NCBI GenBank assembly: GCA_029268305.1
Contig: JAJUGE010000018.1
Coordinates: 1 to 45,385 of the forward strand
DNA: 45,385 nucleotides
Origin: Alphaproteobacteria bacterium
Lineage (GTDB): Bacteria > Pseudomonadota > Alphaproteobacteria > JAJUGE01
Reading direction: 5' to 3'
Shown here: piece by piece, positions 7,064-16,094 of the stretch
Position numbering within the stretch: position 1 is the stretch's first letter
Layout: each line of letters starts with the position of its first letter
Position numbers and translations under genes: made by a program
The notes under the pieces: generated by a model
Seen by the model: only the letters and a program-made list of their open reading frames with translations
Database searches by the model: none
What the model was told of the DNA's origin: nothing

Positions 7064-10041
7064 AGCTCGTCTCCGACCCGCGCCCATTCCTGAATGCGCG
7101 CCAGGTGGACATAGTCACCAAAACGGGGGACGAGCTCGGGTCGAGGTTGAGCGAGGTAGGGCGTCGCCGGGTCGTCGAATTTCGCCACGTAGCGTTGGAG
7201 GCCCAGTCGCGCAGCGTCCGCGAGGCCTTCGATACTGTTGCCGGCGGCGGCGTGAACCTGGCCGGGCGGATCTCCCCCCGAGAGCCGCCAATACTGCAGC
7301 GAGGCCGCCGAATGTTTTCCAACGTTTGGAAAGCCGCCGTCCTCCAAAATCGCCGCCTCGAGCGGCATCTGTGGCGAGGCGCCGCTGCGCACGTCGTCGA
7401 CGCTGGGGCGTGAGCCGGTCTTGTAGTCGACGATCGCGGCGCCGCCATCGCGGAGGCGGTCGATCCTGTCCGCCTTGGCCGTCAGGATGAACTCGCCGGC
7501 GGGAGCGGAGAGCGTGATCTCCCCCGTCGTCTCAGTCACCGACCCGACCACGCGGTTCCGGTATTCACGTTCGTGCTCGACGAACCACCGGGCGACAGCC
7601 TCGAACCGCGGCCACCAGAAGGCCCAGACGCCAGGCCTCTCCAGGGTGGCGCCGAATGCTTCGCGGCCGAGCGTCAGCAGCCGCTCTGCCGCATGAGGCG
7701 GAAGGTCCGCCGGAAACTCTCGCAGGAACGCGTCGAGTGCGGCGTGCAGCACCGACCCGCGCTCGGCGGCACCTGGGTCGGCATCGATCGGATCCAGTGC
7801 CGCAAGCCTCAGGATCCGCCGGGCATAAAGCGCGTAGGGGTCGCGCAACCACGTCTCGATCTGCGTCACCGACAGGCGCCGCGGCCGCGCTGGGACAGGG
7901 GGGGTAGGCCACGGCGGGTCAACGGGGCGGAACCTCTCCGGCGCGTCCAGACGCTCCTGCCAGTGCGTCCAGCGCGCCGCTTCCTCATTGTCGGGACGAT
8001 AGCCCGCCGCCTGCAGGACGGCGTCGAGCCGCAGCAGCCAGCGTGCGGGCACCGTCGGTGCGCCTTCGGACCGGGTGGCTCGGGTCAGGGTTACGCGCCG
8101 GGCGCCGAATGCCTGTGCGAAGTCGTGTGCGGAAAGGCCGATGCGCCGCTCGGGGGAGGGGAGTCCGAAGGCCGCGCGCATCGGTCGGCTCATCCACGGA
8201 TCGGCCCTCGTCTCCGGCGGCCACACCCCCTCGTTCAGACCGCCGAGGATCAGATGGTCCGCGTGCTGCAGGCGTGCTTCGAGAGCGCCCCAGATCGCGA
8301 CGCCGGGATGCGTTCCGTACCGGGCGCGGACGACGCGGCCTTCGAGCAGGGTATCGAAGAGTCCGGCCCACTCGCGGCCGGGAATGGGGGCGAAGCCCTC
8401 GCTCGCTTCCGCCAACTCCGAGATGAATCGGGCGGCCGCCTCGCCCGCGTCGCCTTGCCAGAGACGCTGCGGTCCGGGAACGGCATCGGTCGCGGCGAGC
8501 GCTTCAGCAAGAGCGACATGCTCTGTGAGCAGCTCCCGCGGCCGGGCCTGCCGGGAGCGCATCAGCTCGAAGAACGACCTGGAGATCTCACCGAGGCGCT
8601 CGACCCATCGCTTCAGCTCCCTTGCCTCGTCGGCTCGTTTCGGGTGATCGGCCTCGTTCTCCCGGGCACGCGCGGCCAATGCGGCCGCGAAGCCGCCGAA
8701 GCCGCCGCGAGGGCGGGGGCCGCGAAGGATCGCGAGCTCGAGCCGCCGCACCCGGCGCCGGAACCGCTCCGGCGACAGGCCCCCTGCCGCCATCGGATGC
8801 TTCAGCATGGCGAGAAGAGGGACTGGCGCCGCATCCTCCGCCGCGCAGGCGGCGATCAGTCGCAGGAAAATCACCGGCGCCGTCTCGTCCAGCGGCTCGC
8901 CGCCGGAATCGTCGATCTCGACGTTCCAGCGGTGCATCTCGGCCGCGACCCGCCTGGCTAGCGCGCGATCCGGCGTCACCAGCGAGGCGGTTTCCCCGTG
9001 CTCGATCGCCTGGCGCAGAAGCAGCGCGACCGTTCGTGCTTCTTCTTCCGGGCCGGCGCAGTCGATGCGGGTCACTCCCTGCAACGCGCTCTGCAGATCG
9101 AGGTCGAGACGTCGCCAGGCATCGGTGGCGGCGGCCGGGCGCATCACTTCGGAGATGAGGCGCATTCTCGCTGACGGCGCGGCATCGGTTCCTGGCCAGG
9201 GCCGGACCTGTGTGCGATCGATGCCCAGCGACGCGAGCAGTCGTGCAAGGCCGAACTGCGGGTGACTCGGCTCGAGCTGGGTCCAGCTCCGCTCGTCGAG
9301 AGCTGTGTCGAGCCCCGGCAGAACGATGCTGCCGAGGGGGAGGCGCGCCACGACCCCGAGAAGTTCGGCCGTCGCGGGCATGCTCCCGGTGGAGCCTGCG
9401 GCGATCACGGGGCCTGCCGGGGGATGCCGGTGCCACGCTTCCGCCTGCGCCTCGATGATCCGGTTCCGACGCTCGGCCTGGTCGATGCGGCCTTCCTCGG
9501 AGAGGATCGTGGGCCAGTGATGGGTCAGGATCTCGAGGAAGCGAAGCGTCTTCTGCCAATGCCCCGCGAAATTTTCGGGGGCGAGGTCCTGGAGCCGGTC
9601 GAAGCTGAGCCGCTCGATCTGGATCTGATCCAGGAGCCGCCCGAGCTCGGCGGCCAGCCGCGCACCCTGGTCGGCCGTCATCGCGGGATCGGCGCCCATG
9701 ATCAGCCTGGTCAGGAGCAGTTGCCGCCGCAGCGGGTCGATAGCGGGCGGCAGGTCGAGCGATGCGGCTCCCGAGGGCTCGTCTTCCGCCCGCAGCACCA
9801 ACTCGTCTTCGTCCAAGTCGCCGATCGGCCGCATTATGGGCAGCAGCAGCGGTCTGCCGCGATTGGCACGAAGAAACGCGCTGGCGAGGGCCAGTGCCGC
9901 CCGCCGCGTCGGCAACAGCACCGTCATGGCGCCGAGCGAGAGTGGATCGTCGCCCGCTTCTGCCAACAAGCCCCGGGCGAGAGCGTCGACGAAGGAGGTG
10001 CCGAAAGGAATGTTGAAGACCCGCGGCTCGCCCGCAGTCAA
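7060..10041 (-). CDS. addB: Double-strand break repair protein AddB
   Basis: A 993-residue AddB of the alphaproteobacterial type, partner of AddA. The N-terminus (VFNIPFGTSFVDALARGLL, then TVLLPTRRAALALASAFL) is typical, with PTRRA where a Walker motif would sit, so helicase activity is probably lost. The C-terminal nuclease has AAIVDYKTGSRPS followed by a conserved Q/L-rich helix. I see no cluster of four cysteines like the FeS site of Bacillus AddB. The start codon appears to be TTG at 10041, overlapping the TGA of the upstream gene (TTGA), with AAGGTG about 8 bases upstream. No in-frame ATG fits the conserved N-terminus. A TTG start may keep expression low. Confidence 0.94.
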   Translation of the reverse strand: MTAGEPRVFNIPFGTSFVDALARGLLAEAGDDPLSLGAMTVLLPTRRAALALASAFLRANRGRPLLLPIMRPIGDLDEDELVLRAEDEPSGAASLDLPPAIDPLRRQLLLTRLIMGADPAMTADQGARLAAELGRLLDQIQIERLSFDRLQDLAPENFAGHWQKTLRFLEILTHHWPTILSEEGRIDQAERRNRIIEAQAEAWHRHPPAGPVIAAGSTGSMPATAELLGVVARLPLGSIVLPGLDTALDERSWTQLEPSHPQFGLARLLASLGIDRTQVRPWPGTDAAPSARMRLISEVMRPAAATDAWRRLDLDLQSALQGVTRIDCAGPEEEARTVALLLRQAIEHGETASLVTPDRALARRVAAEMHRWNVEIDDSGGEPLDETAPVIFLRLIAACAAEDAAPVPLLAMLKHPMAAGGLSPERFRRRVRRLELAILRGPRPRGGFGGFAAALAARARENEADHPKRADEARELKRWVERLGEISRSFFELMRSRQARPRELLTEHVALAEALAATDAVPGPQRLWQGDAGEAAARFISELAEASEGFAPIPGREWAGLFDTLLEGRVVRARYGTHPGVAIWGALEARLQHADHLILGGLNEGVWPPETRADPWMSRPMRAAFGLPSPERRIGLSAHDFAQAFGARRVTLTRATRSEGAPTVPARWLLRLDAVLQAAGYRPDNEEAARWTHWQERLDAPERFRPVDPPWPTPPVPARPRRLSVTQIETWLRDPYALYARRILRLAALDPIDADPGAAERGSVLHAALDAFLREFPADLPPHAAERLLTLGREAFGATLERPGVWAFWWPRFEAVARWFVEHEREYRNRVVGSVTETTGEITLSAPAGEFILTAKADRIDRLRDGGAAIVDYKTGSRPSVDDVRSGASPQMPLEAAILEDGGFPNVGKHSAASLQYWRLSGGDPPGQVHAAAGNSIEGLADAARLGLQRYVAKFDDPATPYLAQPRPELVPRFGDYVHLARIQEWARVGDEL

Positions 10042-10796
10042 AGCAGCACACCTTGTCTGCTGTCACCGAGCGCGGAGCGGGCATGGGCCAGCCGCTCCGG
10101 CGTCCCGGCGTCGAGCCACTCGCCGTCGTGGACGATTCCGAACAGACGCCCGTCGGTCTCCGCCTTCCGCCAGAGATCGTTGAACGGGAACGCGCCTTCT
10201 TCCATTCCTTCGAACAATCTCGGATGCACCAGTTGCGCGCCCGTGTACATGAACGGCGCCACGTGCCGCTCCGGCCGTGCGTTCAGACGACCGATCGGAT
10301 CGCAGAGGAAATCGCCGAGACCGTCGTATCCGAATACGCGCGCCGTCGGATAGAGCAGGAGCAGCGCGTCCATCGCGTCATCTTCCCAACGGGCCGCGAG
10401 GCGCGCGAGCGCATGGCTGCCGCATTCGCCCCACACGAGGTCGGCGTTCAGCACGAAGAACGGCTCGCCACCCAGGAGGGGCAGGGCTTTCGCGGTTCCG
10501 CCGCCGGTATTCAGGAGGCGATCTTCACGCGAGATCATGATTTCCGGCCGCGTCCGGCCGGCGAGGTGGCGTTCGATCTGCTCCGCCATGTGGTGCGTAT
10601 TCACAACGGCACGCTCCACACCCGCATCGACGAGGGTGTCGAGTGCGTGGTCGATCAACGGCCGGCCGGCCACTTCCACGAGCGGCTTGGGAAGGCCGTT
10701 GCTCGCCTGGGCGAGACGCGTCCCCTTTCCGGCAGCCAGGACCATAGCGGCACTCGGCATTCGTGCCTGGATGCGAGGCTTCGAGGTAGAAGGCAT
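10038..10796 (-). CDS. murU: MurU-like nucleotidyltransferase (N-acetylmuramate-1-phosphate uridylyltransferase family)
   Basis: A 252-residue sugar-1-phosphate nucleotidyltransferase. The NTP-binding signature AMVLAAGKGTRL (residues 17-28) is followed by LPKPLVEVAGRPLIDH; NADLVW is the metal/sugar site and GEWLDAGTPERL the C-terminal signature. Paired with the adjacent kinase, it fits MurU, which makes UDP-MurNAc in the cell-wall recycling route known from Pseudomonas. A mannose-1-phosphate guanylyltransferase role is the main alternative and sequence alone does not exclude it. The ATG at 10796 shares one base with the kinase stop (TGATG) and has GGAG 8 bases upstream. A second ATG at 10760 would give the shorter, more usual N-terminus. 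Confidence 0.85.
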   Translation of the reverse strand: MPSTSKPRIQARMPSAAMVLAAGKGTRLAQASNGLPKPLVEVAGRPLIDHALDTLVDAGVERAVVNTHHMAEQIERHLAGRTRPEIMISREDRLLNTGGGTAKALPLLGGEPFFVLNADLVWGECGSHALARLAARWEDDAMDALLLLYPTARVFGYDGLGDFLCDPIGRLNARPERHVAPFMYTGAQLVHPRLFEGMEEGAFPFNDLWRKAETDGRLFGIVHDGEWLDAGTPERLAHARSALGDSRQGVLL

Positions 10797-11797
10797 CAAT
10801 CTGGCTCCGGAACTCGCCGTCGGTCTGGTGGCAGATTGCGATCCAGCCACGATCGCACCGGACCGAGCAGCGGGTCGACAAGGCTTCGCTCCAGCAGTCG
10901 CCAGAGACGCGGGAGGTGCCGGAGATATGCCGGCTTTCTGTCTCGATGGGCCAATCGGGTGAAGATGCCGATCACCTTGGCATGGCGCTGCGCGCCGAGC
11001 ACTCGGTAGGAGCGCATGAAGGTCTCGCGATCGACGAAGGGCAGCTGCGCGAGATATCGCTCCAGCATCCGTGTCGCCAGGTGCAGCGGCACGTCGCGTC
11101 GGGCGTCCTCGAGCAGCGAGACCAGGTCGTAACTTGCCGGCCCTCTGACAGCATCCTGGAAGTCGAGCAGTCCGCACGCGGCGACGCCGCTGCGGGCGGG
11201 GAGGCGGACGAGATTGTCGACGTGATAGTCCCGGAGGACGAGGGTGCAGGGGGCTCCGCGCGCTTCCGGAAGGACCTCCCGCCAGGCGGCGGCATAGCTT
11301 TCGGCCTCGTCGGCCGTGGCGGGGCGTTGCAGGATAGCCGGCAGGTACCAGTCGACGAGGAGCCGCGCCTCGGCCAGCAGCCGCTCTTCGTCATAGGGAG
11401 GCAGGTCGAGAGCGACTGCTTCGGGCGAACGGTGGAGCGTCGCCAGCGTGTCCACGCCGAGTGCATACAGCTCGTGCTCGTCCGCGCCTGCGGCCAACAG
11501 TCGTGTGAAAGTATCGTCGCCGAGATCCTCTAGCAGCAGCAGGCCCTTTTCCGCGTCTTCGGCGAGGATCTCGGGCGCCGACAGCCCGAGGCGGCGCAGA
11601 TGCCGCCCGACGGCGATGAACGGGCGCACATCCTCCAGCGGCGGGGGCGCGTCCATCAGGACCGCCCGGCGATCGCCGTCGACCAGCCGCTCGTACCGCC
11701 GAAAGGACGCGTCCTGCGCCAGCATTCGGCGCTCGGCGTCATCCCAGCCGGCCGAGCGGAGGAAACCGCGGATGAGCGCTTCGCGCGATTCCCTCAC
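10796..11797 (-). CDS. amgK: AmgK-like sugar kinase (aminoglycoside phosphotransferase family)
   Basis: A 333-residue phosphotransferase-family (APH) kinase. It has a nucleotide-binding N-lobe (RRAVLMDAPPP, LLLLEDLGDDTF), the catalytic loop RDYHVDNL at residues 189-196, and LDFQDAVRGP at about 211-220, where Asp212 takes the DFG role. These match AmgK, the anomeric MurNAc/GlcNAc kinase that feeds MurU during peptidoglycan recycling. The next gene is MurU-like, so a recycling pair is the best reading. Antibiotic phosphorylation is not indicated. The start is GTG at 11797, overlapping the tsaE stop as GTGA. The downstream junction is TGATG, so translation of all three genes is probably coupled. 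Confidence 0.87.
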   Translation of the reverse strand: MRESREALIRGFLRSAGWDDAERRMLAQDASFRRYERLVDGDRRAVLMDAPPPLEDVRPFIAVGRHLRRLGLSAPEILAEDAEKGLLLLEDLGDDTFTRLLAAGADEHELYALGVDTLATLHRSPEAVALDLPPYDEERLLAEARLLVDWYLPAILQRPATADEAESYAAAWREVLPEARGAPCTLVLRDYHVDNLVRLPARSGVAACGLLDFQDAVRGPASYDLVSLLEDARRDVPLHLATRMLERYLAQLPFVDRETFMRSYRVLGAQRHAKVIGIFTRLAHRDRKPAYLRHLPRLWRLLERSLVDPLLGPVRSWLDRNLPPDRRRVPEPD

Positions 11798-12327
11798 GGC
11801 GCCTCCAGAGCGGCGAGCCGCTCTGCCCAGTCCGTCGATCCTTCCAGGGTCACGAGCCGCATATCTTCGCTATTGCCGAACGCGAGACGAAGGTCGAGCC
11901 TCGCCGCCGGCAGAAGCGGGCCCAGTCGGTCCGGCCATTCGATCAGCGCGACGCCCTGCGCGGCCTCCTCGAGGCCGAGCTCCACCGCCTCCTCGGGGGC
12001 GGAAAGGCGATAGAGGTCGAAGTGCCAGATCACGAATTCCGTCAGCTCGTATGTCTGCACGAGCGTAAAGGTCGGGCTCGGCACCTCCTCGACCGGAAGC
12101 CCCTCCGCCGATTGACGGGCCTGCACGAGAGCGCGCGCCAGAGCGGTCTTGCCGGCGCCGAGATCCCCGTGCAGTGCTATCGTATCGCCCGGCCGCAGGA
12201 ACGCCGCAAGCGCCTGCGCCAGCCGCTGGGTCGCCTCGATGTCGGCGAGCTCGAACCGGCGCGCGCCGCGGCGCCCGGCCTCGGCCTTGTCTGGCGAGCG
12301 GGGGATCGTCATCTTAGCGAACTGCAT
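11794..12327 (-). CDS. tsaE: tRNA threonylcarbamoyladenosine biosynthesis ATPase TsaE
   Basis: A 177-residue TsaE (YjeE), the P-loop ATPase that works with TsaB, TsaC and TsaD to make t6A at position 37 of ANN-decoding tRNAs. Walker A is GDLGAGKTALARALV at about residues 54-68. The family blocks PSPTFTLVQTYE, HFDLYRL and LIEWPDRLG are all present. It heads the run that continues into the AmgK- and MurU-like genes and addBA. The start is uncertain: the ATG at 12327 has GGGAG immediately adjacent, whereas the in-frame ATG at 12312 has better spacing to it. The partner tsaD is about 19 kb away at 31 kb. Only 32 bases separate it from the divergent reductase gene. Confidence 0.94.
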   Translation of the reverse strand: MQFAKMTIPRSPDKAEAGRRGARRFELADIEATQRLAQALAAFLRPGDTIALHGDLGAGKTALARALVQARQSAEGLPVEEVPSPTFTLVQTYELTEFVIWHFDLYRLSAPEEAVELGLEEAAQGVALIEWPDRLGPLLPAARLDLRLAFGNSEDMRLVTLEGSTDWAERLAALEAP

Positions 12328-12359
12328 CTCCCGACCGTGTTTCGAACGCCGGAGTCTTC

Positions 12360-13379
12360 ATGTCAAGCGATGCTCTCAAGACCGATATCGTCATCGTCGG
12401 CGCCGGGCCGGTCGGGCTGTTCGCGGTGTTCGAATTCGGCATGCTGAAGATGCGCTGCCATGTCGTCGATTCGCTCGACGTGGTCGGCGGTCAGTGTGCG
12501 GCACTCTATCCCGAGAAACCGATCTACGACATTCCCGGCTACCCGAAGATCGATGCGACGGACCTGGTGGAGCGGCTGCAGGAGCAGGCGGCGCCCTTCG
12601 ATCCGGTCTACCATCTCGGCCAGCGGGTGGAGAGCCTATCCCGCACGGCCGACGCTGGCTGGGAGGTCGTGACCTCGGCGGGGACCCGCATCGCGGCGCG
12701 CGCGGTGGTCGTGGCGGCCGGTGTCGGCGCGTTCGGGCCGAACCGCCCGCCGCTAGCGGGCATCGAAACGTACGAGGGCAAGTCGGTCCACTACCTCGTG
12801 ACCCGGCGCGAAGACTTTCGCGGCAAGCGGGTGGTCGTCGCCGGCGGCGGCGACTCGGCCGTCGATTGGGCGCTGTCGCTCGCCGAGGTCGCGGCGCGGA
12901 TCATGGTCGTTCACCGGCGGCCCAAGTTCCGGGCCGCACCCGAGAGCGTAGCCCGGCTGGAACGGCTCGCCGCCGAAGGCGCCGTCGAGATGGTAATCCC
13001 GTACCAGCTCGGGGGACTGGAGGGGAGCGGCGGCCAACTCACCGCGGTCCTCGTCAAGACGCTCAAGGGCGAGGAGCGTCGACTGGAAGCGGACGCACTG
13101 TTGCCGTTCTACGGCCTCTCGATGAACCTCGGGCCTATCGCCGAATGGGGACTGAACCTCGAACAGAACCACGTCATCGTCGACCCCGCCACCTGCGAGA
13201 CCAGCACGCCGGGCATCTTCGCGATCGGCGACATTGCCACCTACAGGAACAAGCTGAAGCTGATTCTGACTGGCTTCGCCGAAGCGGCGACCGCGGCGCA
13301 TGCCGCCTATCCGCTGGTTCACCCCGACGAGATCCTCCACTTCGAGTACTCGACCACCAAGGGCGTGCCGGGAAGCTGA
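12360..13379 (+). CDS. Ferredoxin--NADP(+) reductase, thioredoxin-reductase-like type
   Basis: A 339-residue FAD/NAD(P)H flavoprotein. The FAD Rossmann motif is VIVGAGPVGLFAVFE, followed by GGQCAALYPEKPIYDIPGY. The NADPH-binding motif is VVVAGGGDSAVDWAL, and the C-terminal FAD motif is GIFAIGDIATYRNKLKLI. The CxxC of thioredoxin reductase is absent from the central domain, as in the homodimeric type 2 ferredoxin-NADP reductases (YumC type), which pass electrons between NADPH and ferredoxin or flavodoxin. GGAG lies about 6 bases before the ATG at 12360. It diverges from tsaE across 32 bases, so its promoter probably lies inside the start of tsaE, and it nearly abuts the convergent MFS gene. 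Confidence 0.9.
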   Translation: MSSDALKTDIVIVGAGPVGLFAVFEFGMLKMRCHVVDSLDVVGGQCAALYPEKPIYDIPGYPKIDATDLVERLQEQAAPFDPVYHLGQRVESLSRTADAGWEVVTSAGTRIAARAVVVAAGVGAFGPNRPPLAGIETYEGKSVHYLVTRREDFRGKRVVVAGGGDSAVDWALSLAEVAARIMVVHRRPKFRAAPESVARLERLAAEGAVEMVIPYQLGGLEGSGGQLTAVLVKTLKGEERRLEADALLPFYGLSMNLGPIAEWGLNLEQNHVIVDPATCETSTPGIFAIGDIATYRNKLKLILTGFAEAATAAHAAYPLVHPDEILHFEYSTTKGVPGS

Positions 13380-13382
13380 GGG

Positions 13383-14567
13383 TCACCCGGGGCGACGGCC
13401 GGTCAGCAGCATGAAGCAGTTCGAGAGAGCGACCGCGACGACCGCTGCGAAGGCGAGGGTATAGCCGCCGGTCTGCGCTACCACGAGCCCGACGATCGGC
13501 GGTGCGGCGACCGAGCCGCCGAACATCACGAACTGGACGCCGCCGGTGGCTTCCGCGACGCGCCCTTCGGGCGCCAGGGCGGCCCATTCCGCCAGCATCA
13601 CACCGTTCCAGCCGTACACGCTGGCGCCGAGCATGGCCGCGAAGACGAGGAAGACCCAGAGTGGGGTCGTCGGAGACAGGAGCGGCAGAATCACGAAGCT
13701 CGCGGCGATGACGAGCGCGAGGAGCGCCAGGATCTGCTGCGCCGAGAACCGACGCTCGGCGAAATAGCCCCAGGCGATACGGCCGACGATGCCGCTGGCC
13801 TGTACCACGGAAAAGATGAGCCCGGCGCGCGCCAACGGCAGGTCGAGCTCGCTGACGAGATAGACGACGAAGAAGGCGCTGAGGACGCTCTGGCTGATTG
13901 CGAAGCCGACACTGTTCCAGGTGATGCGGCGCAGGGACGGTCCGAACGCCAAACCGAGGGAGGCGAGCAGATCTCGGCGCGACACGCGGCGCCCGGTCTC
14001 CCGGTCGGCGTCCGCTCCCGCCCGAAGGGGTTGCACGGCGAAGGCGGCGACCAGGCCGATGGCGCCCAGCAGCAGGAGCGCTGTCTGCCAGCCGTAGAGA
14101 AGGGCGGCCGGTGGCAGCAGGACGCCCGCGAGCAAGCCCCCCGCGGTCACCCCCGTCTGCTTGATCGAAAAGACCAGGGGTCGCCAGCGCGGCGGCGTAA
14201 CTCGGGCGAGGAGGTGCGAGCCCGCCGGTCCGACCGGGCCGTAGCATGCGCCGATCAGCACCGCTGCGAGTCCGAGGGCGAGTGGCGTCGAAAGAGTTGC
14301 GACGAGCAGACCGGCGACCGCGGAAAGCAATGCCAGCTGCGCCGTGCGAACCGCGCCCTGTCCGGCAATGAACGAGCCGGCGATCAGGCCGGCGATCATC
14401 GTCGCCGTGTACACGAGCGCCGAGTAGTAGCCGACATAGGTCGCCGCCACCCCGATGTCCGACGACATCTCCGTCGCGAGCACCGGCACCGCGAAGTTGG
14501 CGAGCGAAGCCACCACCTGCACGGCGAACATCGCCACGAGCGGGTAAGCGAGACCGACAGGCATCAT
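13383..14567 (-). CDS. MFS transporter
   Basis: A 394-residue major facilitator with about 12 transmembrane segments. It begins MMPVGLAYPLVAMFAVQVVA. The sequence IACYGPVGPAGSHLL-like (helix 4 region) and FSIKQTGVTAGGLLAG are typical of the CynX/NNP-like anion MFS branch, where the IKQTG segment recurs. The substrate is unknown. The ATG at 14567 (or the next codon) gives an N-terminus that starts in the first helix; no strong ribosome-binding site is visible and an extended reading frame upstream looks non-coding. The gene is divergent from the SCP2-hydrolase fusion, with a 209-base gap holding no other gene, and convergent with the ferredoxin reductase. Confidence 0.82.
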   Translation of the reverse strand: MMPVGLAYPLVAMFAVQVVASLANFAVPVLATEMSSDIGVAATYVGYYSALVYTATMIAGLIAGSFIAGQGAVRTAQLALLSAVAGLLVATLSTPLALGLAAVLIGACYGPVGPAGSHLLARVTPPRWRPLVFSIKQTGVTAGGLLAGVLLPPAALLYGWQTALLLLGAIGLVAAFAVQPLRAGADADRETGRRVSRRDLLASLGLAFGPSLRRITWNSVGFAISQSVLSAFFVVYLVSELDLPLARAGLIFSVVQASGIVGRIAWGYFAERRFSAQQILALLALVIAASFVILPLLSPTTPLWVFLVFAAMLGASVYGWNGVMLAEWAALAPEGRVAEATGGVQFVMFGGSVAAPPIVGLVVAQTGGYTLAFAAVVAVALSNCFMLLTGRRPG

Positions 14568-14776
14568 GAGTGACCGACGAGCAGCATGGGCGCGACCTTG
14601 TTCAATCTGGGCTCTGCCTGGATGGCTTACAGAACTGGCAGACCATACCGGGTGTCGGCCGAGGGCGCACCGGCACTGCGGGCCGTAGTGCCGCGTAGCG
14701 AAGCAGGAACGGAATCGTTTCGTGGCGGTGTCCCGTTGCGGCATCCTGCTCCCAAACGACACAAGGGAGGAATGGC

Positions 14777-16039
14777 ATGTTCGAAGCGCTCGGGGATCGT
14801 GGCGACGCGAACGCGCTTGTCCGACTGCACCGCTCGTTCGGACCGTTGGCGATCGAGGTTCGCATCCGCGACACGCCGGCGGGGGAAGTGCGCGAGCTGG
14901 TGCGGATCGACGAGGCCGGTGTCCTGGTCGGGCAGGCAACCGGCGGCGCGGAGCCCGACATCGTCCTTGCGGCGACGGAGAGCGCGTGGGCGGAGATGAT
15001 GAAGCCGGTTCCGGCGCCGGGTTATCAGACGCTCTCGGCGATGCGCCGCACGCGCGCGCTCTCTGTCGAGCGTGGCATTCTCAAGTATGCGCAGCATCTC
15101 CTCCTGCTGGAGATGCTGTTCGTGCTCCTGAAGGAGCCGGTAACCGCCCGGGATGCCGCGCCCCGGCCGGTCGGCGATCCATATGTGGAAGAAGTGAACG
15201 GCCGCTATCTGCACTTCGACTTCGAGGGCCGCCCGCATCGCGTCTATTTCGAGACGGCGGGAGAGGGCATTTCCCTGATCTGCCTGCATACCGCCGGCTC
15301 CGACAGCCGGCAGTTCCGCGGGATCCTGAACGATCGTGAGATCACCAGTCGCTTCCGGGTCATCGCGTTCGACCTGCCCTGGCACGGCAAATCGTCGCCG
15401 CCGCCCGGTTGGGAGTCGGACGTCTACGAGCTGACGACGGATCGCTACATCGGCACGGTCATGGCGTTCAAGCGGGCGCTGAAGCTCGATCGCCCCGTCG
15501 TGATGGGATGCTCGATCGGCGGACGTGCGGTCCTGCACCTGGCGCTCCGCCATGCCGACGAGTTCCGCGCGGCGATCGGGCTGCAGTCCGCCCTCTACGC
15601 CGAGAACCGCCCGATCGGCGAGCCAGACCCCCGGATGCTCCTGAACCGCCCGGACATCCACGGCGGGCAGCTCGCCGGCGCGATGATGACGGGACTGACC
15701 TCACCAACCTCGCCGCCGCACGAGCGGTGGGAAACGGTGTGGCACTACATGCAGGGCGGACCCGGCGTCTTTCACGGGGATTTGGTCTACTACTTCGAAG
15801 ACGGCGATCTCAGGAATGGCGGTGCGGCCGCCATCGACCAGAGCAAGTGCCCGATCTACCTGTTGAGCGGCGAGTACGACTTCTCCGCCACGCCGGAGAT
15901 GGGGAGGCAACTGGCGGAGCAGATCGGCGCCCGCCATTTTCAGGTGATGATGGGGCTCGGGCACTTCCCGATGTCGGAAGCGCCGGAACAATTTCGACGT
16001 TATCTCTTGCCCGTGCTCGAAGCGATCGAGCGGCTTTGA
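14777..16039 (+). CDS. SCP2-like domain / alpha-beta hydrolase fusion protein
   Basis: A 420-residue cytoplasmic protein without a signal peptide. Residues about 10-120 resemble an SCP2 sterol-carrier domain: ELVRIDEAGVLVG, then PDIVLAATESAWAEMM, then a hydrophobic helix. Residues about 150-420 are an alpha/beta hydrolase: oxyanion segment LHTAGSDSRQFRG, nucleophile elbow GCSIGG with Ser246, acid GEYDFSATPE with Asp368, and GLGHFPMSEAPE with His396, so the triad is complete. A lipid-like ester, lactone or C-C substrate is plausible but not shown. GGGAGGA precedes the ATG at 14777. The divergent MFS gene could share its substrate. The hydrolase call is firm; the SCP2-like call is moderate. Confidence 0.82.
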   Translation: MFEALGDRGDANALVRLHRSFGPLAIEVRIRDTPAGEVRELVRIDEAGVLVGQATGGAEPDIVLAATESAWAEMMKPVPAPGYQTLSAMRRTRALSVERGILKYAQHLLLLEMLFVLLKEPVTARDAAPRPVGDPYVEEVNGRYLHFDFEGRPHRVYFETAGEGISLICLHTAGSDSRQFRGILNDREITSRFRVIAFDLPWHGKSSPPPGWESDVYELTTDRYIGTVMAFKRALKLDRPVVMGCSIGGRAVLHLALRHADEFRAAIGLQSALYAENRPIGEPDPRMLLNRPDIHGGQLAGAMMTGLTSPTSPPHERWETVWHYMQGGPGVFHGDLVYYFEDGDLRNGGAAAIDQSKCPIYLLSGEYDFSATPEMGRQLAEQIGARHFQVMMGLGHFPMSEAPEQFRRYLLPVLEAIERL

Positions 16040-16047
16040 CGCGAAAC

Positions 16048-16075
16048 GGCCGCGGACTCTTCGGAGACCGCGGCC
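16048..16075. terminator. Hairpin between convergent genes, possible terminator
   Basis: GGCCGCGG and CCGCGGCC form an 8-bp stem. An inner CTC-TTCG-GAG stem is separated from it by a mismatched A on each side, with a stable UUCG loop. It sits 9 bases after the hydrolase stop and about 20 bases beyond the DUF1328 stop. There is no good U-tract in either direction (GTTTCG on the minus side). Confidence 0.45.
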
Positions 16076-16094
16076 GGCACGTCGCTGTCGAAGA

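Noticed and set aside
10796..11177. N-terminal extension of the MurU-like protein by 127 codons
   Set aside because: The extension lies inside the kinase gene in another frame and is Arg/Ala-rich; TGATG coupling at 10796 is the better start.
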